This document shows, piece after piece, positions 22,414 to 41,786 of a stretch of DNA of 64,000 nt. Source of the stretch: Symbiodinium natans. Taxonomy: Eukaryota; Sar; Dinophyceae; Suessiales; Symbiodiniaceae. The stretch is from the NCBI GenBank assembly GCA_905221605.1, contig CAJNDS010002066.1:283980-347979 (forward strand), written 5' to 3'. The notes under the pieces were generated by a model, which saw only the letters and a list, made by a program, of their open reading frames with translations, did not search any database and had not been told where the DNA came from. Numbering within the stretch: position 1 is the first letter of the stretch; each line of letters begins with the position of its first letter. The position numbers and the translations under genes were made by a program.

Positions 22414-24287
22414 CTCGAGGTCGGCGCTCAGCGAGCAGGGCGGAATCTTGGGCGCCATGTGAAACTCAAAGACGTCGTTGTGGCGCCTGTGGTTCGCATG
22501 GGATTTCTGAGCTTTAAGGCGTAGGGTTTAGGGTTGAAGGTTTAGGGTTTAGGGTGTAGGGTTTAGGGTTCCCCCCTAGCCCATGATTAAGGCTATTTAG
22601 GGACAATTAAACCCAATTGAGGCTATTTAAGGGGCAACCTAGGGGGTATAGAGGGGGGGTAGTAGGGAAACCCATGATTTAGGGTTAGGGTTCGGGTTTA
22701 GGTTTCGCACGGCTGTTCTGGTCTTCTTTGGGGCTTAGAGGTTTAAGGCTTACAGGTTAGGGTTTCAGATTGTAGGGTGGAGGATTCAAGTTCAGCTAAG
22801 GTTCGACCTAAACCCACAATACGAAAACCTAAAGCATGAACCCCAAAACGACTTTGAAACGACAGTGTAACCCTACAACCCGAAACCCTAAACCCTAAAC
22901 CCTATAAACCAAAAGCCCAAAACCACAACCCTTACACGACTCCGCCCGCTCCTCATGCCATTCGAGCCCCCAAAGACCACCATGGAGTCCTCCCAGGGCA
23001 GCATGTCGCACAAGGTTAGGGTCTAGCGGCAGTTGGGGTTTAGGGTTTAGGGTTTAGGGTTTAGGGTTTAGGGTTTAGGGTTTAGGGTTTAGGGTTTAGG
23101 GTTTAGGGTTTAGGGCTTAGGGTTTAGGGTTAGGGTTTAGTGTCTAGGGTTTTGGAGGGTCTGGGGCAGTTGGGTCTAAATACCCGAACCGTAACCCCCG
23201 CCCTGCCTTTTAACCCCTCTATGATTCCCTAAGTACCTGCCATGATGGGCCCACAACTTCCTTTTAAGGGTACTTGGGAGGTGGTAAGCCCTCAACCCAT
23301 AAACAGGTTTCGGGTTTAGGGTTTAGGGTTTAGGGCTAGGGCTTAGGGCTTAGGGTTCGAGGTTTAGGGTCTAGGGCTAGGGTGTAGGGTTTAGGGGTTA
23401 GTGCTTAGGGTTTAACGTTCATGGTAAGAACCACGTACCCAAAAGACTCTCAGCCCCTAAGCCCTGGACCCTCAACCCTCGAATTTAGGGTTTAGGGTTT
23501 AGGGTTGTGTCCGAAGAATCCGCAACATAGCCGCACAGGAGAACTGTGATAGTTCGCATGGCATCATCAACTGTCCACTTCGCAGCATCCTTTTCGCAAA
23601 CATCCCAAACAGACTTTTTTTGGAATACGGCGCTCCCTGACTTCCTGCCTCTTGGAGCCCTGGCCACGCTTTCGCCAGGGATCCGGGCTGCCGTCCGGCA
23701 GTCGCCACCAGTCACCACCAGAACCAGACATGTCGGGCAGTGGTGCCTACAGTTACACTACAGTGCTGTTAAATGCATCATATTGCTAGTCTGTGCACAT
23801 CAGATTTATGGATACTCTGACGGTTGATCATAGGGGTTAATATTAGGTTATTAGGGTTTGGACAGTCACACTCGCACGAGGAGGGTCGAAAGGCCAAGGG
23901 CTTAAGGTTTAGGTTTAGGTTGTTCAGGGTACCCTGAACCAGAGGGTATCAACCTTTCAATTATGCTAGGATTATACAAGACTTAAATGTTACCTTACTG
24001 CCTCGCTGCACCCAGGCATCGTCGTCGGCAATTGGAGATGGTCACGCAAAAGCTGAATCTAGGGTTTAGGGTTTAGGGTTAGGGTTTAGGGTTTGGGGTT
24101 TAGGGTTTAGGGTTTAGGGATTGGGGTTTAGGGTTTAGGGTTTAGGGTTTAGGGTTTAGGGTTTAGGGCTTAGGGTTTAGGGCTTCGGGTTTAGGGTTTA
24201 GGGTCTCCCGGCGGCCGCCCCCGGAAGCGCCTTCCGGAGCACGGCGGCGTGGAAGTCTCTTCCGGGAGGGCAGTCCTTGCCGTGCAC
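22414..24287 (-). CDS. Kelch-repeat protein, partial: three consecutive exons
   Basis: Exons 24287-24231, 22989-22946 and 22486-22414 join in phase to give one Kelch blade: GRDFHAAVLRKDSMVVFGG (last three strands split by the first intron), then SNGMRSGRHNDVFEFHM across the second. Kelch motifs form beta-propellers used for protein interaction. Both introns have GC donors (AAG|GC and GG|GC) and AG acceptors. Exon lengths 57, 44 and 73 keep phase exactly. The first intron (about 1.2 kb) holds telomeric arrays and an unassigned open segment near 23.5-23.7 kb; the second holds telomeric repeats and unique sequence. Further exons must lie on both sides but I could not assign them. Islands near 24.5-24.7 and 25.7 kb also look coding on this strand. 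It is separate from the Kelch gene at 30-40 kb because a complete gene lies between them. Confidence 0.75.
23036..23140 (+). repeat. TTTAGGG array
   Basis: Fourteen near-perfect units immediately beside Kelch exon 22989-22946. Confidence 0.9.
23500..23718 (-). CDS. Unassigned open segment in a Kelch intron
   Basis: Minus-strand frame includes KKSVWDVCEKDAAKWTVDDA and MRTITVLLCGYVADSSD. Unique sequence flanked by TTTAGGG arrays on the left. No family recognised; the Kelch exons on either side join without it. Confidence 0.3.
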
Positions 24288-24480
24288 CTTTTGCAGGCTG
24301 CGCAAAAGCTTGGGGGAGGTTCAGGGTTTGGGGTGGTTTGGGGTTTGGGGTTTGGGGTTTGGGGTTTGGGGTGGTTTGGGGTTTGGGGTTTGGGGTGGTT
24401 TGGGGTTTGGGGTTTGGGGTTTGGGGTGGTTTGGGGTTTGGGGTTTGGGGTTTAGGGTTTGGGGTTTGGGGTTTAGGGTC
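24055..24480 (+). repeat. TTTAGGG then TTTGGGG arrays around Kelch exon 24287-24231
   Basis: TTTAGGG 24058-24210; TTTGGGG with periodic TGG spacing 24320-24480. Confidence 0.85.
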
Positions 24481-24796
24481 TAGGTTTTGGTTTGCAGTGT
24501 ACAGTTCGGGCACATGATGACATAGTCAAGGGCCCAGGCATGCCGGTGGAGTGGAAGCAAGGACAGGTAAAACAAACATGGGCGCCCCCAAACCCTACAA
24601 CCCCAAACCCCAAACCCAACACCCAAAACCCAAACCCTAAACCCTGAACCCCAAACCCTAACCCTAAAAAGGGCGCCAAAATACCGAGATTCGACGTGTC
24701 GAAGGCCGAAGGTGGCAATTTTTCAAGAGGACTCCATCCACTGCAACCAAAGCCCTAAACCCTAAACCCTAAACCCTAAACCCGTTTAGGCTCGAC

Positions 24797-24892
24797 TCAG
24801 CGAGCCCAATACCCCTCTGTTAAGGGATGTACCTCAAAACATCACCTATGATCTAAGAAATATTCTGAATTAAGGGATGTTGGGCTCTCTGG
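24797..24892. mobile_element. Family C copy
   Basis: CTCAGCGAGCCCAATACCCC at the left, AAGGGATGTTGGGCTCTCTGG at the right. Followed at once by a family D element. Confidence 0.65.
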
Positions 24893-24906
24893 GCAACCTA
24901 CGTCTT

Positions 24907-25005
24907 GTTGAATAAGAACCCCCCCTACAGAAAGGAGATGTTCTTCCTTACAAGGGCAATAGCAGGATTACAATTTCTATTTGTTGGGGGCTTCTTAAGC
25001 ATGCA
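24907..25005. mobile_element. Family D copy
   Basis: TTGAATAAGAACCCCCCC and GGGGGCTTCTTAAGCA inverted ends; interior TTCTTCCTTACAAGGGCAAT as in the 20971 copy. Confidence 0.7.
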
Positions 25006-25289
25006 AATAATGGTAAAGGCCTTCGGGTTTACGCTTTAGGGGGCGTGCTTGTTTGCAACGTTCCTGGCAAACATGGGCTGCAGGCGGTTGAAAAAAAGGC
25101 ATCTGCCATGTCCGAAAGTCCTTCTACGGACCTTCGTCAAGGTAGTGGAGCCATCCTTAACCCCAAGCCGTAAGCCCGAAACCCTTAACCCCAAACCCGA
25201 AATAGATCCTTAGGGGTGACTAGGTGTTGTTTCTTGTTCGTGGCAGGTGTGTGGCTTGAGGGCTTAGGGCGGAGGGAGAAGGTTGGGAC

Positions 25290-26525
25290 GGAAAACCCTC
25301 AACCCTAGACCCTAAACCCTAAACCCGAAACTCTAAACCCTAAACCCTAAACCCTAAACCCTAGTTTAGGGTTTAGGGTTTAAGGAGTAGGGTTTAGGGG
25401 CCAGGGTTTAGGAACCCTAAACCCTGCAACCCTAAACCTACAAGGCCCGAAATCTTCGATCCCCTACGTCTCGACGATCCTTACGCCCTCAAAACACCGT
25501 CCTAAACCTAAAGCTTGAACTCTCATTCATAGTCCGAACCCTAACTTTTTCCCCTAAAGCGCAATTGTCCTGAACCCGAAGCCCTGAACCTTAAACCCGG
25601 CCCTAAACCCTAAACCCTAAACCCCAAACCCTAAACCCTGAACCCTAAACCCTAAACCCTAAACCCTAAACCCTAAACCCTAAAACTCAAAGTCCTTGAA
25701 TCCCAAGGGAGCCGAAACCAAGAGAATAGGCCGAGCCAAGGCACCACGACACGGCTCCAGACCTACGGATGCACGAGGGCTTCTTTGGATCAGGGTTTAG
25801 GGTCTAGAGGGCTTAGGGTTTACGGTTTGGGGGTTGAGGGTTTAGGGTTTAGGGTTTGGGGTTTATACTTCAGAACCCTTTAAAGAAGGTAAGGGACCAT
25901 ATTCAGGGGCCATGTAATTTCCCTAAACCCTAAACCCTAAGCCCTAAACCCTAAACCCTTTAGGACTTGACTTTTGCGGCGGGGACAAAAGGTTCAGGTG
26001 TGTGAGGGGATTGCCAGAAGAAGCCGGCCTAGAGCCTAGAGCCTACGAGGCCCTAAACCTGCCTAAACCTCCCTAAGCCCGAAAAAAATCCCTGAACCCC
26101 AAACCCCAAACCCCAAACCCGCAGCAGCATGCGTGGACCCTCAGCCCTCGACGTATTTTGGGTTTAGGGTTTAGGGTTTAGGGTTTAGGGTTTAGGGTTT
26201 AGGGTTTAGGGTTTAGGGTTTAGGGTTTAGGGTTTAGGGTTTAGGGTTTAAGGTTTGTTTCAAGTGTTTAGGATTTGGTCTTCTGTGTGCTTGGGATCGA
26301 AGCAGCCAGTTCGAAATACCAAGTGTGAAACGCGAGCGCGCCGCGAGCAAAGGGACCACGACCTCAACGTGGCCCCTGTGCCGCCGGGCAATGCCGCCTC
26401 CATATACCGTAAACCCTAAACCCTAGAACCCTTAAACCCTTAAACCCTTAAACCCTTAAACCCTAAACCCTAAACCCTAAACCCAAAACCCTAAACCCTA
26501 AACCCTGAAGCCCTAAACACTGAAT
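25290..26525. repeat. Telomeric arrays downstream of the ankyrin gene
   Basis: CCCTAAA 25295-25363 switching to TTTAGGG at 25364 (tail-to-tail), CCCTAAA 25597-25685, TTTAGGG 26160-26250, CCCTAAA 26405-26520. The last touches the ankyrin stop codon. Confidence 0.85.
26325..26402 (-). pseudogene. Degenerate ankyrin-repeat remnant
   Basis: One minus-strand frame reads RHRGHVEVVVPLLAARSRF, clearly a decayed copy of the ankyrin unit found in the gene just upstream (GHVEVVRLLLEAGA). It lies about 130 bases past that gene's stop, separated from it by a CCCTAAA array. No full repeat or open frame is present, so I read it as a broken former repeat or exon. Confidence 0.55.
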
Positions 26526-26526
26526 G

Positions 26527-29505
26527 CTAGTCGATGCCGGCCTCAAGCAGACGCGCGACCTCAGTGTGGGCGCTTTGTCTTGCCAAGATCGGCGCTGTCT
26601 TGCCACGCTTGTCGGCCAAGTCGACACGAGCACCGGCCCCCAGCAACAAACGCACGACCTCAATGTGGCCGTTGTGAGCTGCCATCATCAAAGCCGTTTT
26701 GCCGTTTCCGTCGGCCAAGTCGACGTGAGCACTGGCCTTGAGCAACACGCCCACGACCTGGGCGTTGCCATTCAGTGATGCCACCATCAGAGCTCGGACG
26801 CCGCCAGTGCCAGCCAAGTCGACGCTGGCGCCGGCCTCAACCAAGAGGCGCACGACCTCAACGTAGCCCCTGTGAGATGCCGCCATCAGAGGGGTGAAAC
26901 CATTGCTGCTGACTAAGTCGAGTATGCGAGCACTGCCCTTAAGCAAGACACGAACGACCTCAACGTGGCCAAGAAAGGCTGCCGCCAGCAGAGCTGTGCT
27001 ACCATCCTCGTTGGCCAAGTCGACGCGAGCCCCCGCCTCAAGCAAGATATCTACGATCTCCACGTGGCCGTGCTGTGATGCATAAATCGGCGCCGTCTTG
27101 CCATGCTTGTCGACCAAGTCGACACGAGCCCCGGCCTGAATCAGCAAACGCACGACCTCAAGATGGCCATGGTGTGCTGCCAGCATCACCGCCGTCTTCC
27201 CTGTCTCGCTGATTACGTCAAGGTGGGCACCGGCCTGAATCAACAGACGCACGACCTCGACGCAACCGTTTTGCGAGGCCGCGATGACAGCCGTGGCACC
27301 CTTTTTGTCGGTCAAGTTGATGCCAGCACCGGCGTCAAGCAATAGGCGCACCACCTCAACGTTGCTGCTGTGACATGCCACGATCAGGGCAGTGTAGCCG
27401 TCGTGGTTAACCAAGTCGATCTTTGGCTTGGCCTCAAGCAGCAAACGCACCACCTCGACGTGGCCGAGGTAGGATGCCGCCATGAGAGGTGTGCTACCAG
27501 TGGTGTTGACCAAGTTGATCGGAGCCCCAGCCTCAAGCAGCAGACGCACGACCGCAACGTGGCCATTGTGAGCCGCCAACATCAGAGGTGTGCCACCATC
27601 AGGATCCTCACTTCTCCAATAACCAAGACGAAAAAAGGTTAAACCTTAGGATTTCCACTAAACAAGGAAGCCCAAAAAGTTCGGCTACTGGCCAAGTAAG
27701 TATCGGCGAAGTCCAGGCGGGCGCCGGCCTCAAGCAACAGGCGCACGACCTCCAGGTGCCCGTTTTCAGAGGCAGCAATGAAGCCGATGCCCCCGAGCTT
27801 TTCAACCAGGTCAGTGCCAGTACCTAGCTCATGGTTCGGATTGAATGAAAAATTCACTTTTCTATTCCTTGTTGGGTTTTAATACCCCTAAGAATGCAAA
27901 ATGCTACCCAACTATGACAAAGGTACCGGCCTCCAGCAACAGGCTCACGACTTCCGGGTGCCCGTTCTGAGACGCAAGCTCCAGAGCCGTGGCCTCGTTG
28001 ACGTCGGCCAGGTCGATTTGAGCACGGGCCTCAAGCAACCTTGGCTGTACTTAGGAGGGTTTAGGGTTTAGGGCTTAGGGCTTAGGTTTTAGGGCTTAGG
28101 GTTTAGGGTTTAGGGTTTAGGGTTTACGATTTAGGGTGTAGGGTGTAGGGTTTAGGGTTTAGGGTTTAGGGTTTAGGGTTTAGGGTTTAGGGTTTAGGGT
28201 TTAGGGTTTAGGGTTTAGGGTTTAGGGTTTAGGGTTTAGGGTTTAGGGTGAGGATCTAAAGTTACAGTAAAGCTCCACAAAGCAACAAGCGTGTGACCTC
28301 GACGTGCCCGCTTTCCGCCGCGGCCATCAGTGCTGTGGTGCCGTCTTCGTTGGTCACGTCCGGGTCTGTGGGCTGCTTCAGAATGGGCTCAACCTGGGGA
28401 GGGGGGCGGGGGTGGCTTCGAACCTTCAACTTATTTGAGCGTGATCGTTTGTTAGAACGTCTTACAATCTTACTATTCTTACATGCGACACCTCAAACCC
28501 ACAAACCTTGAATGGCAAGCTTCTAACTTTTCTAGGGTTTAGGGTTTAGGGTTTAGGGGTTAGGGTTTAGGGTTTAGGGGTTAGGGTTTAGGGTTTAGGG
28601 TTTAGGGTCTAGGGTTTAGGGTTTAGGGTTTAGGGCTTAGGGTTTAGGGTTAGGGTTTAGGGCTTAGGGTTTAGGGTTTAGGGTTCCTAAGATCTTTGTT
28701 AGCTCACCATGCTACTCAACATACCTTATCATGATTCAGGGAATATTCCTTAGTCAAGGGGTCTATACGGGGCTCTTTGGGAACTGTGTTTTGGGATGTT
28801 CCCCCTTATACGAACAGTCCTGAAGAGGGATTATAGTGAGGGCGTACTATCATCCCTCTTCAAGCCTGTTAGTATAGTGGGGGACATCCCAACCCTAAAC
28901 CCTAAGCCCTAAGCCCTAAGCCCTAAACCCTAAACCCTAAACCCTAAACCCTAAACCCTAAACCCTAAACCCTAAACCCTAAGCCCTAAACCCCCTGCGC
29001 CGACCTCCTTCACCTTGCCGTCCGATGCAGCCACAAGGAGCTTGTGGGTTTGCGGAGCCGCGCAGTACACGAGCAAGACGAGCTCCAGCTCCATGTCCTC
29101 CTCGGATGGACCCCTTTAACAAAAAAAAACTCAAAAAGACTCCTGAAATATGGGCCCTCTTATATTAGAATAAGGGTTTGGGGTTTGGGGTTTAGGGTTT
29201 AGGGTTTAGGGTTTAGGGTTTAGGGTTTAGGGCCCCAAGGGCCTACCGAGGCTCCATATGGTCTAACTTCATGGCATCATCCAGGATCTTGCCTCGGAGA
29301 AGTAGCCTTTGCTGGAAGCGGGGCGGCAGGCCATGAAGCTGGTGTAGGTGCCGCTTCAATGCCTGGTTAAGGGTTTAGGGTTTAGGGTTTAGGGTTTAGG
29401 GTTTAGGGTTTAGGGTTTAGGGTTCAGGGCCTGCACATCGCTCAACTCATCCTGCAGCGGCACTTTCACCACCTCCTCCCCGGAGAGCAGCCGGACACAG
29501 AGCAT
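26527..29505 (-). CDS. Ubiquitin-like domain plus ankyrin-repeat protein, complete, seven exons, 572 aa
   Basis: Exons (minus): 29505-29431, 29362-29247, 29113-29005, 28393-28287, 28039-27927, 27823-27705, 27606-26527. They total 1719 bases, all in phase, from ATG to TAG. Residues about 1-100 form a ubiquitin-like domain (VRLLSGEEVV, LPPRFQQRLLLRGKILDDAM, MELELVLL). The rest is about 14 ankyrin repeats of 33 aa (GHVEVVRLLLEAGA-type), the last ten in the big 3' exon and very similar in DNA. Ankyrin repeats mediate protein binding. Donors: GC, GT, GT, GT, GT, GA; acceptors AG. Intron 1 (68 bases) is wholly telomeric. Introns 4, 5 and 6 are copies of short dispersed elements flanked by direct repeats GTTGCTT, GGTAC and GAT. 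No signal peptide or membrane segment. UBL-ankyrin fusions are common in dinoflagellates to my knowledge. Confidence 0.92.
27607..27704 (-). mobile_element. Introner-like element forming ankyrin intron 6 (98 bases, GA-AG)
   Basis: GAT is repeated at both junctions: GCC|GAT begins the intron and GAG|GAT begins the exon. Splicing gives LDFA-DPDGGTPLM in frame. Ends are imperfect inverted repeats CTTACTTGGCCAGTA against CTCACTTCTCCAATA. Copies lie at 36831-36933 and 57315-57464. The donor is GA, which is known from dinoflagellate introns. Confidence 0.75.
27824..27926 (-). mobile_element. Introner-like element forming ankyrin intron 5 (103 bases)
   Basis: GT donor and AG acceptor lie inside a 5-base direct repeat GGTAC at both junctions. 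Exons join as EAG-TGTDLVEKL in frame. Plus-strand sequence TATTCCTTGTTGGGTTT and ATGCAAAATGCTACCCAACTATGAC matches the copy at 21722-21868; both ends have imperfect inverted repeats (GTTCATGGTT... against CGTCATAGTT...). Confidence 0.75.
28040..28286 (-). mobile_element. Introner-like element forming ankyrin intron 4, with a telomeric array inside
   Basis: The intron starts GTTGCTTTGTGG and the next exon starts GTTGCTTGAGG, so a 7-base direct repeat brackets it; donor GT, acceptor AAG. Its two ends (plus strand CTTGGCTGTACTTAGGAGGG and GGATCTAAAGTTACAGTAAA) match both ends of the sequence at 18471-18575. Where that copy has about 50 bases of ordinary sequence, this one has about 195 bases of TTTAGGG repeat (28058-28252). 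Confidence 0.8.
28690..28792. mobile_element. Family C copy in ankyrin intron 3
   Basis: Right end GGGGCTCTTTGGGAA, interior GGAATATTCCTTAGTCAAGG; the left end is eroded. Confidence 0.5.
28801..28892. mobile_element. Family B copy in an ankyrin-gene intron
   Basis: TTGGGATGTTCCCCCTTATA ... TATAGTGGGGGACATCCCAA. Directly follows a family C copy in intron 3 (29004-28394). Confidence 0.8.
29363..29430 (-). repeat. Intron 1 of the UBL-ankyrin gene: 68 bases made entirely of telomeric repeat
   Basis: Between CAG|GC (donor GC at 29430-29429) and AG|GC (acceptor 29364-29363) the sequence is only CCCTAAA units in the sense direction, with one CCCTGAA and one CCCTTAA variant at the ends. CAGGC is present at both junctions. 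Exons on both sides are in phase and encode adjacent parts of the ubiquitin-like domain (DVQ-ALKRHLHQ). Confidence 0.85.
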
Positions 29506-29654
29506 GGTGCAGGACGAAACAGAAGCCGCGGTTTAGGGTTTAGGGTTTGGGGTTTGAGGTTTAGGGTGCAGGACAGGCTGGGCGCCAAGGGAAACTCGGA
29601 GGAGCCACGGTGCTGCATCCGCACAAACCTCCCTGACCCCATGTGCTTCTTAGG

Positions 29655-29668
29655 GTTTAGGGTTTGGT

Positions 29669-29763
<95 letters not shown>

Positions 29764-29797
29764 GGTTTAGGGTTTAGGGTTTAGGGTTTAGGGTTAA
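29655..29797 (+). repeat. TTGAGGG variant array
   Basis: About 14 GGTTGAG units in a row, bordered by TTTAGGG units. Confidence 0.9.
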
Positions 29798-30087
29798 AAC
29801 CTCCCCCACCCCATGCTAAAGGCACCTTTTAGGTTTATCTGTTAGCTTGCTGGTGACCCCTGACAAACTCTTTGCTCTCTACTCACCTGCACATATTAAC
29901 AAGACAAGGATGAATGAACACAAGATGAATGAAGACAATCTATGCCCCACCACTTTGCCCTTACGTTCCACGCTTTTTTTGGCAGTCAGTTCCACAGTTC
30001 AAGCCCCAAACCCTAAACCCCACACCCGGAGGATCAGAACTTTGAAACCCTAAACCCGAACCCCAAAAGGCCCCTGTGGTCCCCCGC

Positions 30088-40609
<10,522 letters not shown>

Positions 40610-41740
40610 CTGCGAGGGCGTTGCGAGGGGCTTCGGGTTTAACTGGGACTTTCGAGAAAGAACAAAGGGTCGTGAACTCTGCAACCTCCCGAACCTCCCC
40701 AACGCATGAGACCGTAGAATATAGGGCCTCTAGGGTGCAGGGCCATCACGGTTTAGGGTTTAGGGTTTAGGGTTTGGGGTTTAGTGTTTAGGGTTTAGGG
40801 TTTGGGGTTTAGGGTTTAAGGTTTCGAGTTTAGGGTTTAGGGTTCAGACCAGAACAAGGGACTACTGGTGCGTAGCATCTTGGCCCATGCCCCCCAAAAG
40901 AGCTCGCCAGAACAAGGGCCTAGTGAGGGTGATCAGGGCTTAGGGCTTAGGGCTTAGGGTTGGGGATTAGGGTTTAGGGTTTAGGGCTTAGGGTTTAGGG
41001 ATTTAGGGTTTGGGTAAGGTTTGGAGTTAAGGGTTAAGGGTTAAGGGTTAGGGTTTAGGGTTTAGGGTGTAGGGTGTAGGGTTTAGGGTTCAAGGGACTA
41101 ATCACCCTTTTCATCTGGGCCTTCCTTTTGGGATCCTGCGAAGGGACGCCCCAAGTCCCCGTGTTAAGGTTTATTTGGGGTCCCAAGATTCCTTTAATAT
41201 CGAAGCCCAACTCTTCTCGGAACCCTGCAGAATGTGAGTTTAAATGCCTCTAAGAGACATAGGAGCAACAAAAACGAAAGCAAAACACAAATGCACTAAA
41301 ACCTAAACCCTAAGCCCGAAACTTTTAAACCCCAAACGGTTGGGGGCTTCAAGCTTCGGGGCCTCTGACTCCCAAAGCAAGGTCGCCCCCTCCTAAACCC
41401 TAAACCCTAAAACTCTTTTTTTGTGGCCAGGCCCATTCGCGCGAAGGGTGCACGCATTTCCCGGCCGCAGGGCTTGGACGCACGGTTTGGGCTTAGGTTC
41501 AGGGTTTAGGGTTTTAGGATTAAGGGTTTAGGGTTTGGAATGTAGGGTTTCGGGCTGCAAGGTTTCAAGGTTTCGGGTTTAGAGTTGGAGGCCTGTGCTT
41601 GGCTTAGAGTTCGAGGTTTTGATGGTTCTTGCTTCAGAGTTGCAAAGATTTGGGTTTCTGGCGAAGAGTCTGGAAGTCCTAGGCTTAGAGCCATGCGCAT
41701 TATGCCTGATCTAAACCCGAGACCTTAAGCTCCCTAGACC

Positions 41741-41786
<46 letters not shown>

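Larger units (their letters stand above)
28525..29232. repeat. Telomeric arrays in ankyrin introns 2 and 3
   Basis: TTTAGGG 28535-28685, CCCTAAA 28893-28992, TTTAGGG 29175-29232. Confidence 0.85.

Noticed and set aside
24163-24483. ORFs of GFGVWGLGF or NPKPQTP type (also 73-408, 15026-15359, 35392-35580, 59034-59219)
   Set aside because: Translations of TTTGGGG/TTTAGGG/TTTTGGG arrays.
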